Assembly: GCA_030549495.1 (NCBI GenBank)
Contig: JAUIRK010000945.1
Location: forward strand, 1,819,501-1,883,500
DNA: 64,000 nucleotides
Direction: 5' to 3'
Source: Nectonema munidae
Taxonomy: Eukaryota > Nematomorpha > Nectonematoida > Nectonematidae
Both the position numbers and the translations under genes were made by a program. Below are positions 1-11,870 of this stretch, one piece after another (within the stretch, counting starts at the first letter, position 1; the number at the start of each line of letters is the position of its first letter). The notes beneath the pieces are model-generated. The model did no database searches. It was given only the letters and a program-made list of their open reading frames with translations, and had not been told where the DNA came from.

Positions 1-800
1 GTGCAGTAGTATAACTTGACTACAGAATCATTTCTCCGTGTCAAACTTACAAAGAGATTCCAGTGTCTTTGGATTCCTATTTTTTGGAATTCTATTTTGA
101 ACTTCTGCAATTTTCTTTTATCTTTTTTCAATGTTATATTTCCTTTTTTAGATTCTATTTTTACATTATGCTATTCTAAATGGAAAAAAGATAAAACATA
201 ATTGAAAAATGATTAGATATAGAAATGCAAAAAGAAGAAATAGCCTTTGAAAAACAAAGGACATCTCCCAGATATCTTGACTTTTTGACTTCTCCTTTTT
301 TCAAACGATTCAAATCAAAGCAACTCTTTACACTTGTTAATTCTTCGATGAATAAATCCAACCTTTTTTTCCACAACAAATTTTAACACAAATATTTTTT
401 TCGCCTCTAATGTCTACACATATAAATATTCAAAATGTCTTCCATTCTCCTATTTCTGTATAGACAAAATTTTTATTCTTAGCAAAGATGAAGTTAGTAT
501 TTTATATTTGATCAAGCTGTATTCACTTGTTTTATGTGCTACTGCTTTCATTCTCCAAAGGTATTGTTGATTGGGCAAATTTCATACACAATTTCGAACT
601 GGTGACATTCATTCCGCAGGCTTACGACGTTTTGATTAACCCCTGCTTATCACATAACTTACTCCTCTCACAGAATCTTGGATGTATTTTTACATCTTTA
701 ATTTTTCTTCATCTGTTATGATAGATTCATCTTTTTATGAGAGATATTCCCTTCTATCCTATATTATCTATATTAAATTTTAATTTTTTTTTTTTTTTTA
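1..800. other. Non-coding AT-rich DNA
   Basis: I see no gene here. The stretch holds T-rich runs (the longest near 786-799) and scattered short open frames with no recognisable motif, none with a convincing splice context. Confidence 0.5.
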
Positions 801-862
801 TTATCTTTGTTTTCCAAGAAAAAAACATTCAAATTTGCTTTCTTTCATGGCAGCAGTTCCAG
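801..862 (-). CDS. Candidate terminal exon of a tiny secreted-peptide gene
   Basis: On the minus strand a good acceptor (CTTTTTCTCTTTAG, AG at 864-863) opens a frame that ends at TAA, 803-801. If joined in phase 1 it encodes GTAAMKESKFECFFLGKQR, a short basic tail with one cysteine. The phase matches the donor of the signal-peptide exon at 2652-2724 and that of the 36-nt segment at 912-947. The splice sites and the stop are seen; the gene as a whole is inferred, and so short a frame could arise by chance. Confidence 0.3.
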
Positions 863-911
863 CTAAAGAGAAAAAGTAATTTGTCTTGGCATTCTTCAAA
901 GTAGAACTCAC

Positions 912-947
912 CTCTAACATAAGACTTTTTTAAAGCATAATAAAGAC
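912..947 (-). CDS. Candidate 36-nt middle exon of the same small gene
   Basis: A consensus donor (GAG then GTGAGT, GT at 911-910) closes a 36-nt segment with a weak, AT-rich acceptor (AATAATAATAG). In phase 1 it reads LYYALKKSYVR and passes phase 1 on to the exon at 801-862 across a 49-nt intron. The acceptor lacks a good pyrimidine tract, so this exon may not be used; exon 2652-2724 could also splice straight to 801-862 in the same phase. Confidence 0.2.
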
Positions 948-1385
948 CTATTATTATTTTTAGTTTATGTAGTAGCCTTTAAATTTAGACTAACTTGAAA
1001 AGACCGAAAATGTCGAGATATTGATTTGATACTGTGAAGTTGTGATTGGAAATAACTTTCTTTTCTTTGCCAATTTAGCTTTTCCTTTGCACTTTACTTT
1101 GAGCACCGACTTCGCCCTACCATTGTCAAAGTGGAGTATAGTTAAAATAATATAACTACTTATTGATTGTCTTATTTTCAAAGGCATTCATTAGTCTTTT
1201 TCCAAAATGAATCTTCTTCCAAATTTGGACACATTCCCAACAAAATCTTAAAAAAGGCCTTATTTCCCCTTGACAAACTTTCCGAACAAATGTTCAGGAA
1301 CACAATAAAAATCACTCAAAATAAAAATGAGGTAACTTCACAACCAGAAATCAAATCAATGGAAGTGGTAAAATTTTAGTTACTG

Positions 1386-1632
1386 AATTTTGAATAAATA
1401 AATATTTACAATAATTTTCTGTTCTATCGGCAATACCATATGTTAATGATATAGAGAACTTAAAAATGTCTCGTAGATAATTTTTTGGTCAGATATTTTA
1501 CTTCATTGAAAGTGAATCAATCTACTACTAAAATGGTATTTTAATTGCCAGGAATAATAAAGGTATATGCAATCATTGTTACACTAACTATATTTAAAGT
1601 AGTTAGCGTACCACTTTTCTGCTTTCAGTCTG
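1386..1632 (-). repeat. Copy of the CACTGAAAA repeat family
   Basis: Read on the minus strand this matches the first 230 bp of the element at 36946 (shared blocks CTGAAA.CA.AAAAGTGGT, GTTA..CTACTTTAAAT, and the AATATTTTTCTGTTAT-like end on the complement). It lies inside the first intron of the candidate gene 801-2724. Confidence 0.5.
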
Positions 1633-2651
1633 TTATACTCTACTCAAATATAAAACAATATGTATATATAGGCAATCAATAATTTTTTTATTTCTTTATT
1701 TTGTTCTTATTCACCCACAGGCACATATTTGATAATAAATATATATTCTAAATCTTTATTTGGAAGACAATTTTTTGTAATTATCATCCGTTATATTATT
1801 ACATTGGACAAATTTGTGCTGTTAGATTAAAATTTATGTAAATTAATTAATTAGGTGATTTTTGAATTGCTTTATCGATTTTTCTATTTCAATAGTTGAT
1901 ACGCTCAAAAAAGTGATTTGAATCATTTAAGCCCATTTGGCACAACAGCTTCAAAGTTTGAAAATTGATGCCCCAAATCCAAATCTAAAGCCCAAACAAG
2001 AGGTAGAATTCATTACTTATAATCAAAATAAGTTTAGCTATTTATTTAGCTATGCACAAATTTTTGGAATCCAAAATTTTAGAGTTAGAATCATTGAAAA
2101 AATTCAGAACGCAAAATGTTCATTATGTTCAGTTTAACATATAAAATACTGGTAATCATTTTTGATGTGAAGGAAGTATTATTATTATTATTTCAGCTGT
2201 TTTAACTTTTTTTTATTTTAGTTTATTTCACTAATTTGGTAAAGGGTTATCAATGTTTCACTTTTGACAAGTGTCATTTGATTTTTTAAATTTAACCTAT
2301 TTCCGGCTTTATATTTGTAGTAAGGAAGCGTCAAAAACTTAAACTTTTCTAGACAACCTTGTCTTTGTCACGTTTGCAATAAATTAATTCACCCCAAATT
2401 TCATCTAAGGTCATTTTTAAACTCAATCTTGGGTTTTAGCAATTTCTGATTTTTGGGTGTAGACAATTTTTCAAATAATAATTCTTAATTATTTTTATCT
2501 TAATTAATCAATATATAGTTTAAAAAAAAATGAAATTTGACCTTGGAATTATTATTTTCTTATAAAAGTGTTATCAATTTTGCTTCATTTTCTTTTTTTT
2601 CAAAATGATAAAGATAAATTTTATTTGAAAAAATTTGAAGCTTTTTCTTAC

Positions 2652-2724
2652 CTTGACGCTTCTTCATTCCATTCAGTACCATGGCGAGACACAGAAGGCC
2701 AATAAAGAAAAGTGTTAATCGCAT
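2652..2724 (-). CDS. Signal-peptide exon of an unidentified secreted protein
   Basis: On the minus strand ATG at 2724-2722 opens MRLTLFFIGLLCLAMVLNG followed by MKKRQ, then a strong donor (CAAG then GTAAGA, GT at 2651-2650). The shape is a textbook secretory leader: one basic residue, a hydrophobic core of about 14 residues, then a polar basic stretch. The exon is 73 nt and ends in phase 1. The downstream exons are not certain; phase-1 candidates are at 912-947 and 801-862, which would make a precursor of about 56 residues ending in a basic, single-cysteine segment. I do not recognise the family. A peptide hormone or defence peptide is possible but nothing in the sequence shows it. The frame is too short for a standard ORF scan. 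Confidence 0.5.
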
Positions 2725-3203
2725 TTCCTTAAAATGAACACAGCGTTACAAGCTTTCCCCTCAAAGATTTCATTTGTCCTTTAAACTGCCAGCTCTCATA
2801 ACTATCTTCATAGTGTACTCTCCTTCTTCAATAATAATAATTATAGGCAACGACTTGCATTTTTTTAATTTTTTTTAAAAAAATCTCCCAGTTTTTATGA
2901 CTTCAAAAAATTTTGTATATATAAAATATTGAAAAAGAGAACACTTTATTTGTATAAAAACAACTGCAGTTTCGAAGTGTCTAATTCCAAAAAATTTGAA
3001 GAAAAATCCAATTTTCTAGTTTTATTGAAAAATAATTATTATAATAAAGAGTTTTTTTTTTATTAATTAATTTTTTATGCATTAATCAAAATATATGAAA
3101 TACTATGAGCATGTTAATCATATGTATAAATACAATACTTTTGTTAAAAAGGCAAAACTATCAATTATGGGTAAAATCATCAAGGAATTTAGTATCTAGT
3201 AAA
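2725..3203. other. Non-coding DNA
   Basis: This is presumably the upstream region of the signal-peptide exon. Only T- and A-rich runs are visible, with no clear promoter element. Confidence 0.4.
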
Positions 3204-3350
3204 GGGGCGTGAGTATAGGGTTGGTTAGACGCTGGATTCGATAACTCAAGGTTTTGGCGTCGATTCCGCATGAAGCCTACTTTCCTCATAGTTCGATAAA
3301 AGCTGCGCAATTCTGCCTTTTCGATGAAAACACCCCACGAAAAAAAAAAT
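3204..3350 (+). mobile_element. tRNA-derived SINE, near full length
   Basis: It starts GGGGCGTGAGTA then GGTTGGTTAGA (A-box-like), continues through TTCGATAACTCAAGG and a B-box-like TCGATTCCGCATGAAG, then the unrelated body CTACTTTCCTCATAGTTCG and a tail GATGAAAACACC followed by an A-run. Copies at 23047, 25419, 52222 and 52462 (minus strand) share the whole order; the best-kept copies have the perfect B box GGTTCGAACCC. This is a Pol III-type SINE, moved in trans by a LINE. Confidence 0.8.
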
Positions 3351-5479
3351 CAAATAAAGTCTGAAAAAGTAAAATGATGGCTTGGTTAATATTTTTTAAA
3401 AATACCATAAAAAAATGTTATCTACAATTTATTTCATATTTTTTATCAACTAATATAAAAACTGTTCTGGATTTGTTGTGCTTATACAAATATCATTGCT
3501 CATGGTTAGTGTGTGTCTTCAAGCCTTTGATGCTGACCTTCAAAAGTTCCTTCTATCAAATTTTTTTCAGAAACTCATGAAAGTTTCTTCCAAATTTCAC
3601 TTTTCAATTCTCTCGCTTCGCACAAGACGCAGGATTCTAGGTCCTTCTGATTCTAAGTCCATTTAAAGATCAATGGGACCTTTAATCTAGTTCCTGGTAA
3701 AGATCACTGGTACTTATTATTATTAATAGTAAATTAAAATTTCATTATTTAATTAGCCTTCAAACAGTAATATAACATACTTACACTTTTTTTTAAGGAA
3801 TGAATGGAACTTTGTGCTTTGAAAAAAATGATTTTGCCACTATTTAGAAAACTTTTTTGTACACAAATCCACTCCAATATTTTATTTGGATCGAAATTTA
3901 TTGATCTATTTCAAAAAAAATTTCTTTTACTTTTATTACATTTTTTTACTTATTAAAAATGGAAATGAATTGGAAAATGTCATGAATATAAAAAGATATT
4001 ATAGAGGCATATTCACGCATATACGTATATATATATATATATATGTATGGTTGTGTGTGTAGACATATACGAAAAATATAGAGAATTTTAATATATGGTC
4101 GTGAGCGATTAATGCAATAAATTTCCTTTTTTGCACTGCAATCATTCATTCCATCTCAAAAAGCTCTTTATACTCTACACTTCTCTGCCTTTTTAAATGA
4201 TTTCTGGCGATGTTGTTACTTTTGTGATTTATATGGATGTCAATTACAATTTTCATCTCTATATATCATGATTTTAAGTGTTTTTCTATCGCTCAGAAAC
4301 ACTAAAAAGCTTAATTAAGCCCTTATTTTTAATGCAATATCAAAGATGCCATTTTTTGAACACATGCTTTAAAGTTGTTGTGAGCGCTAGAAGCCATTTT
4401 ATTTAGACGCCATTTTTGTTTGCACTAAAAAAGAGTTCAACAAAACAAAGTTTGCATATTTTTTTTTTAATTTTTAACCTGATAAAGTCAATAGAATCAT
4501 ATTTCTGCCTTAGCCAATAAAAAAAATTTTTTGCAAAACATTGGAAAAAGTATTGATGCTTAGTAGTACAATTTTTTACAATTAAATACATCTTTTCAAA
4601 AAACATTTTACAAGTAAAACTTATTTATTGTGTTTAAAAGCCATTTCCAGGTGTTTTCTGCATAAAATATGTGAAAAGAAGGAATTGTGTGTGAAATCCA
4701 GACAAATTCAAAATGCATAATATTCACGGCACATTTTTTGCGTTTTTTTTTCCGAAACATTGCAAATTCCTTGGTACGTTAATTTGATAAGGTCCAAACC
4801 AATCACTTGATTCAGCTTTCAAAGAACTGAGCTATTCTGAAAAACGTAAGCAACACTTTGAAGATATCTTAAACCAAATCCGAAAATATTCCCTCCAATG
4901 GTGAATCAATTACAAAATTTTCAAGTTTTATTTCTAAATCAAAGAAATTGCTGACAAAGTTTCAAAAATATTTTTAGGTACAAATTTTTTTAGGCCCAAC
5001 ACCTATCAATCAAACTTCAGGTTGAAGATCAATTTATCAGAAATTTTGATTGACGTGCTTCTTTATACTATCTCTTTTTTTTTACATTTCTGTGCCATTT
5101 AAAATAATAATTGCTAAGTACACAGTTTAACTTCTACTGCACCACACATATGTAGCTTGTGAAAGAGCAGAAGTAATTTTCATTTCTTTTTGCTGAATTT
5201 ATTATAATTTATACTTTTTAAAAACATTTTTCTTTTATGGATTAATTTGTGAAATTTATGCATTTCATTCCATATTTTTGTTTCGGACTCAAAAAGTCTT
5301 AAATTTATAATAAAAAAAAATCAAAATATATTTACTTTTACAATAATTATATTAGTTGATTTTTGCGTCATTTTTTACTCATGAAAGATCATTTTAAAAA
5401 ATGTTTAAAAAGTTTTTTCTAAACTCAAAATCTAGAGTCAAACTTAAAATAAATGAATACATCGTATACAAGAACATAC
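3351..5479. other. Non-coding DNA with a short (TA)n
   Basis: An alternating TA tract lies at about 4025-4044. The remainder is AT-rich single-copy-looking DNA without a supported gene. Confidence 0.4.
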
Positions 5480-5708
5480 TCATCTTGATTTTTACACTCA
5501 ACTGTCTTCTTTAATGAATTGCGAAAAAGTTGGAATTTGGGAAAAAAATTTGACATATGAAGTAGTGCATAGAGCTGCGGAAATTTTGTTCCTGGGGCCA
5601 AAGAGATTTCGTCAACAAGCGATAAGAGCTTCTTTCTTTTGAACAGTGGTACTTGATCCGAGCGCAATTTCCTTTTGTCCTCAAAATCTAGTGTACCCAT
5701 ATTTCCTT
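5480..5708 (-). CDS. Possible internal exon, product unrecognised
   Basis: A 229-nt open segment on the minus strand is bounded by an acceptor (TTTTCATAG, AG at 5710-5709) and a strong donor (GATGA then GTATGT, GT at 5479-5478). It enters in phase 1 and leaves in phase 2 with 75 full codons, including GTLDFEDKRKLRSDQVPLFK, LVDEISLAPGTKFPQLYALL and NSLKKTVECKNQDE. Base composition is clearly less AT-rich than the flanks. I do not recognise the protein, and no partner exon was found nearby. It may be a host exon or the remains of a transposon protein. Confidence 0.35.
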
Positions 5709-6706
5709 CTATGAAAAGGCATCAAAGCCGTGAAACGAAAGTAAATTGCAGAAAGAAGTCATGTCAAACAAGAATCACATTAATTTTGATCTATTTTGTC
5801 TGAAAAAAAAGATGTATAATAACTGCATTTCATTATAAATTTTCGCCTTTCAAACTTTTCAACAAAAACTCCAAAAATGGGGAATAAGTCTTTTCCCTGT
5901 ATTATATTTTTAGGGCTATATTTTTTAGTATATTGATTGTGTTTTTCTTCTTAAAATTTCTCCATTTTTCCCTCGCCTTTTTTTATTGCCAGCAAATCTA
6001 CTACATCAATTGTGTCAAATTTAGTGAATTTATAATATGCTTACAATTCACACCTTTTTAACAAAGAGTCAGCGTTGCACTATCTTCTGGCCGCAGCAAA
6101 ACGAAAAATGGTATACATTGATATGCTCAGAAATCGGTGAACTGCCATAAACACATGAATGGAAGACGAAATTTAAGAGCAAAGCATATAGATACAAAAC
6201 TACCTTACACACCATATGTACAACCGGACAGTTTTGATATGATATTGCTAGCCTATTTTTGTGCAAAATTCGGGCCGCAACCCGACTTGAAGGTCGCGGT
6301 TGAGAAGATAATCTTATTTTGTGCTGTTCTCGAGAAATTTACCACTCGGGTACTACACGGGATTGGAATTTACATAAAATTGTAGATACAATACAAATCA
6401 TAGGATTTTAATTAAACTACGCCTATAACAATTCATGTAAGATTTGCAATTTGTGCTTGTTCATCATTTTGATTAAGGATAAATATTTGCTCATTTTATC
6501 CTAAATAGCATTTGCGTATCATAGTTTTTAATGTCTGTTTTTTTTAAATTTGATTATTTTTATTAATAAATCGAAAGAATTTAATCAATTTAATTTAAGG
6601 AATTTTATGTATTCCGTATATTATTATAAATGCTATAAGTAACTGTCAATGAATTGAAAGAATGTAATTTTTATAAGGACATATTCTTTTTTAACAAAAT
6701 TTTTGG
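5709..6706. other. Non-coding or unassigned DNA
   Basis: A small less AT-rich open patch lies at 6137-6385 (+). It has no recognisable motif and no supporting splice sites, so I do not call it a gene. Confidence 0.35.
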
Positions 6707-6708
6707 TA

Positions 6709-6933
6709 CTTATGGGTTATCCCCCCCCCCCCCCCCCCCACTCTAAAAAATTTTTTTCCAACTTAATAATTTTAAAATACTAATTAATTAATAATTTTAA
6801 ATATATAATTAGTTATTTATTAGTTTGTATTGGACTCGTGTTTAAACAAGTAATTTATTATTTTTACTCATCATATAAAAAATTTTTTTTAATTTTTTAG
6901 AGTGGGGAGGGGGGGGGGGAGATAACCCATAAG
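6709..6933. mobile_element. Palindromic MITE with C19/G-run arms, TA target duplication
   Basis: The left end reads TA then CTTATGGGTTATC, a run of 19 C (6721-6739) and ACTCTAAAAAA. The right end is its complement: TTTTTTAGAGTGGGG, a G run, then GATAACCCATAAG and TA. The element is 225 bp with TA on both sides (6707-6708, 6934-6935), as expected for a non-autonomous Tc1/mariner (IS630) element. The arms of about 40 bp can fold into one hairpin. No transposase is encoded. Confidence 0.7.
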
Positions 6934-6935
6934 TA

Positions 6936-8460
6936 TTAAATTTTTTTTAAATATAAAATAAAGAAGAACACGTTGATTGGTTGGTAAACTTTTTAGATGA
7001 ACCCATTTTAGTTCACGTAAATCAGATGATTTTTGACTAATACTTATTGAATTCCATTGCAAGTTCGGCCTTGTTCTAGTTAAAATTTAGCCAAAAATTG
7101 AAAAGCTAAAACTTTCAAAAATATTTTATAGCATATAAAGTTTCTTTTATCAAATTTTAGAGCTAAACTTTTGCAAGATATTACTAGAGGGGGGAGGGGG
7201 AGGGGGGGTTCACTTAGCCGTCATCTGTCCTGGTCTATCTTTCATATGTTAGTAACTAAATAAAATATAATGAGTAGTCTTGTTGACTTACAGCGTGAGA
7301 TTGCGTGAAAAAAAGTTTGCAGAGCTGAGTGAAAAGTGTGGGCTTGTCGTGTGTGAATCAGAAGAGTGATGAAATGAGATGATAGGATGAAACGAAGCTT
7401 TGCATTCTCTCAAGTTTGATATCTTGAGGATAGCGCTTTAATTATAATAAAAATAATAATAATGCTTTGCCTGTCAATTTAAGGGAGATGAAGACGGCTT
7501 GACGTGTGTGTTTCACGCGAAACAGACCAAATCCTGATTCCAATCACCAATCAATCATCTCGCTTCAATGCTATTGCACGAGCCGAAGCTAATAAATGGG
7601 AAGCCTGGGAATCAAGGCACTCTCTCTCTCTCTCTTCATCAATGATTTATTTAATAAACACGCCTTTTCAAATAAACTCTCCTAAATTTGCTTGCCTCAT
7701 TTCTCTCTATTTGATCCTACTGATCAATCTTCTTTTCAATCAATTTTAGCATAAATGAAAATCTCTTTGATTCATATCATATATGAAGAATATAAGCTAT
7801 CTATGCCCTGAAAAAAGGTTTTAGAGTTTCATAACCTTCTTCATATGAGCGCAAGTGAGCTGACATTTTGAATAAAATTTAGGAAACTTGATGCAAAAAA
7901 GCTTCAATCCAAAAGGTCAGGTAATTTGAAAGAAGTGTAGCTTATTAATTCTCAACGTCCGATTTCTTGGCGCCAGCTCTGATTGCATACATAGTGCCTC
8001 CGGAGCTTTGCCAAAGCTTGACATATATACGCCATATTTACGGGTGTAAGCTATAAGATATTGCAAATTATATTGGATTATCCGATTCACGGAAAACTTT
8101 TCATTGCACCCTTGGAAGGCAGTAGGAAAAATTTTCATCACCGAAGAAATTTCAATTTAAAATGGCGTATCTTGTTTCAATTTTTTGTGCTGTTTTAGGT
8201 TTTAAAATTTGTAAATTTGTTTTTATTTAAAAATTCAGGTTTGGCATTTAATTTTGCCATCTATTTAAAACATATTTGTTTACATTATTGCTAATCCTTA
8301 CTTCCCTGTTTAGTTACAATTGTCATCATAACTTATTTACGTCCTCATTTCATTTTTCTTTTTCTGTTCCTAACTATAACTTCTTCCTTATCTTAAAATT
8401 TTAAATAATAAATTTTCGTATATCACACTCTTTTGCTTGAAATAAAAGCTCTAATGTAAG
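6936..8460. other. Non-coding DNA with G-rich and (TC)n tracts
   Basis: It holds a G-rich run at about 7190-7208 and a (TC)n tract at about 7619-7635. A short pocket near 8000 (GGAGCTTTGCCAAAGCTTG) resembles part of the tandem duplication at 39.83-40.33 kb, so it is probably repeat-derived. Confidence 0.4.
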
Positions 8461-8718
8461 CAATGCCGGATTAACATAGTTGTAGATGTAGCAGCTGCTA
8501 CAGGCCCCGTGCTTAGCTTAAAAATTTTTTTTTTTGACTTTTTGTAATATCTTTTAGTTTTCTCCATTCTTCTTTTATATTTCCTCCTTAAAATACACTT
8601 TTGCTCTTGAATTTTGTGGTTTTTATCTTTTTTGTAGAATCTAGATAAATTTTATTAAAAAATTTTTACTTCTTGACTATCATTTGTATATTTAATCGAT
8701 CTGCTACAGGCCGCACTG
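8461..8718. mobile_element. hAT-like MITE with 8-bp target duplication
   Basis: The ends are CAATGCCGGATTAAC at the left and GGCCGCACTG at the right (CAGTGCGGCC on the complement). A second inner inverted match is GCTGCTACAGGCC against CTGCTACAGGCC near the right end. A perfect 8-bp duplication AATGTAAG lies at 8453-8460 and 8719-8726. The 8-bp duplication and CAG-type ends fit the hAT superfamily. At 258 bp it has no coding capacity. Confidence 0.8.
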
Positions 8719-8726
8719 AATGTAAG

Positions 8727-9713
8727 CTGTTGTATACCAAATCAAAAAAATTTTTTTTTTTAATTTCCAAAATTTCAATCTAATAAGTGCAGTTTTAATT
8801 CTTTATGATTAATCATGATTTATTTTTTTAAGTATAATATAGCTATAAAATATAAATGTAAAAAATGATAAGTGTGATAAAAGAATCTTTAAGAAATCCT
8901 TGGTTAAGCCGTTTAAAGCCAGAAATTTGTTTCTATAAAATTTGAACCGAATTAATTTCATTTCTTTGCGCACTGCTACTTAACAGGTTAAGAACACGCA
9001 TCCTTTGTTAACCGAAAGATTCTCCACGAAACCTTTAACTAATGATCATTTTGTATAGAAAAAAATAATAGATAATAAATAATGTATTGAGTGAGAGAAC
9101 ATAAAGTGTTAACGACGCAATTTTCACATATAATTAATTTTAAACATTATGAATAAATTTGTGGAAATGAATGAAGCTTTTATGCAAGAGATGGAAGAAA
9201 TGTTATTTTATCAGCTGAGTTATATATACTATAAATGTTATCTCTTACCTTTTGTCTAATGTTTTACACGAATAATATTGTAACTGGACAATTACCCGCT
9301 AAGATGATCCCCCCCCCCCAGACAACTCCATCGATCTATTTTTAAAAAATCCAATCATTTAAAAATATGATTGCTCCTATAAAATTACCTTTTGTGGTGT
9401 GATTCATTTTAGAGGTAGTATTTATGATGCAATTATAACTGATTACAGTGTTACTTTTTTTTATTCAAAAACTTTTTACAATTTTTTTTTCAGTAATTTT
9501 TAAATATTTAAAAGTTTTTTTCTTTTTTTTAAAAAAATAAGATTTTTAAATAAATATATTTCGGCCATTGTGCGAGGAAGAGGGGGGGGGCAATTCCCCT
9601 AGAACCGAAAAATGTAAAAGAATAAATTTGGTGAAAGTGATATGTGAATCGTAGTCGAGCTCTTGAAGTACAAAAGTGAAATTTGGCTTTCCTGTTTTTG
9701 TATTTTGTTTATG
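8727..9713. other. Non-coding DNA with C11 and G9 runs
   Basis: It contains C11 at 9309-9319 and G9 at 9582-9590. These runs resemble those in transposon ends elsewhere in the window, but here I could not delimit an element. Confidence 0.4.
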
Positions 9714-9838
9714 GAGTGAGGAAGAAGGTTGGCGCGATACAAGGTTTTGCATTCGATCCCGCATCAAGCCTGATTTTTTGCTAATGTCTCAACACATGCA
9801 ACACACTTGCTCATTCTCAATGACAAGACGGGGATGCC
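9714..9838 (+). mobile_element. Degraded SINE copy
   Basis: GGTTGGCGCGATAC is followed by a B-box-like GCATTCGATCCCGCATCAAG and the family motif GCCTGATTTTTTGC. The tail TCTCAATGACAAGACGGGG is the position where better copies read CATTGACAAGG or CTTCTCGATGAAAAC. It is clearly related to the SINE at 3204 but more diverged. Confidence 0.45.
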
Positions 9839-11870
9839 ATTTTATTTAAGTTTACTCTACCTAGCAAACTTTTCAAAGATTTTATTAGTACGCTAAAAGA
9901 TTTTCGTAGTTTCGACTCAGAGGTGGACTCAGAGGGTAAAGAAAAATTAAGAAAATTTATTTTGCTAACATGATTTGTTGAACGAATTGACACATAAGAA
10001 ATTTTTTAAAACTTTTTTGGAAAGAAGTTTTTGGTGTGAACTTTTGAAGTTATATGGAGTAGATGTCGGATAAAAATTCTAAGTTTTTTAAGCTAATTTT
10101 AGATTTATTCTTTCATTTACTTTTTTTAAATCTTCTGTATCATCAAAAGATAGAAGTATACATCTCATTTTTTAGTTGAAATGAAACAAGCATATCTTTG
10201 GATTTTTTTTACTAATCAATTAGTTAAAACCACTAAATTATGCTCTAATTAAAATATAAAGGTACAGAGGCATATAACTTCAATAATAAAAAATAGGAGG
10301 TATATTAAAGGAAGATCAATTTAGTTATACAACAAATATAAAACCTAAAAGTTCACGGAACATATGTTGTTATATTATTATACGCAGATAAGATTAAGGA
10401 AAAAGATTTGAGAATCAGTGATAATTTATTTAAAACGCATTAATACTGAAATATTATGTGAAGGAAGAAGACATGAGATTGTTATTCACAGGAAACGAAA
10501 TTGGTTGCTCGTGTAAGATCGGGATAGAAAAATAAACGGTGAAATCAAATGCCTCAAAATGGCGATCATCTTGACAAAGACAAATGAAATGATGTGTCTG
10601 GAAAAAGTGTTTCATTGCGCAGAAAATGATTGAGAGGGCGTTCACTCTTCGCTTTGGTCAGCATTGTTTCTTTTTGCCTAACTTCTCCAAGGTTTCTTCT
10701 TTCTATAGTTGATTAAGACAAATGGAAATAATTATTTTTAAGTCTAGCAAAGTTTTAAAGTTAGCAATTAATTTTATACAAAAATTTTTATTTTTCTCAA
10801 TAATCTCTTGTAAATCTGATAAAACACAGGAATAAAAAAGGAAAGTGTCTGTATAAACTTTCTAATTACATTTTTTTTTAATTTTCTATTTTATGCTCAA
10901 TATATCTCAATTATTCAATAGTTCAGTTTTTAACATTTTCTGTACACGATAAAGATATGTTTTCGCATAAAATGACAATATCATTGGATGATAAGCTATA
11001 AAAAAAATATATTATAATTATTCACATCCTCCAAATATTCACTATTATTTGGATAAATGAATCAAGAAGCCTCAATTTGGAAGGGTATCAATCAATACTT
11101 TGGAATACTTTGCCCAACCACAAGCTATCATTTTAATAAGTCAAGCTCTTGAGTGTAGCGATTTAAATTTCATGGATATGTTGAAGTACTCATGTCCTTT
11201 ACCGGCAAGGCTTTTCAGATCAGCTTCCATGTGGGTTCGAGCGTCTGTTGGTTGAACCAACCGGAATGAGGATTTGAAGTTCAAAATTAAAATAGGTGAC
11301 ATGCAGGAATATTCTTCGAGGGTATTGCAAGGCTGATATCAATGGATGGATGCTTCCATATTCCGCTCACAACAACACATGGACATTTGGTTGAACATCT
11401 TCATCTCATTACTCTTGTGCTTTAAATATTTGCATTTTTTTTTCAAAACCCTCAATACTTATTTTCTAACATAATTTTAATTCTAACACCAAAAATATGC
11501 ATAATTGCGAATGAGTTTTTAATTGATTTTTCAGCGCATTCTTGGCCATCTACTTTTAGTAAAAACTTATTTTCGTATAACTTTGTTATCATTTATAGCT
11601 TATTTAAATAATGTTACGAAACTTTATATTTTTCTTTTTACAGATACGCAGGGCTTTTTAATTTTATACTAAAAGATATATCGATTTTTTTTAATAAACC
11701 TAAATTTGGTTTCGCGTTTTTTTTAATCTTTTTTTTGCTAATTTTTTACTCTTGGTCTTCCCCTAGTAAATTTTGACATATCCATTATGGAGCATACATA
11801 TCCTCGTCTTTTATTCTACAAATGATTATCTCATGTTATTATCTTCAATTCTGAATGGATACTTTTTTAA
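9839..11870. other. Non-coding DNA upstream of the LINE
   Basis: A less AT-rich patch lies at about 11050-11400 but no frame or splice pattern supports a gene. No LINE ORF1 is visible before 11871. Confidence 0.4.
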
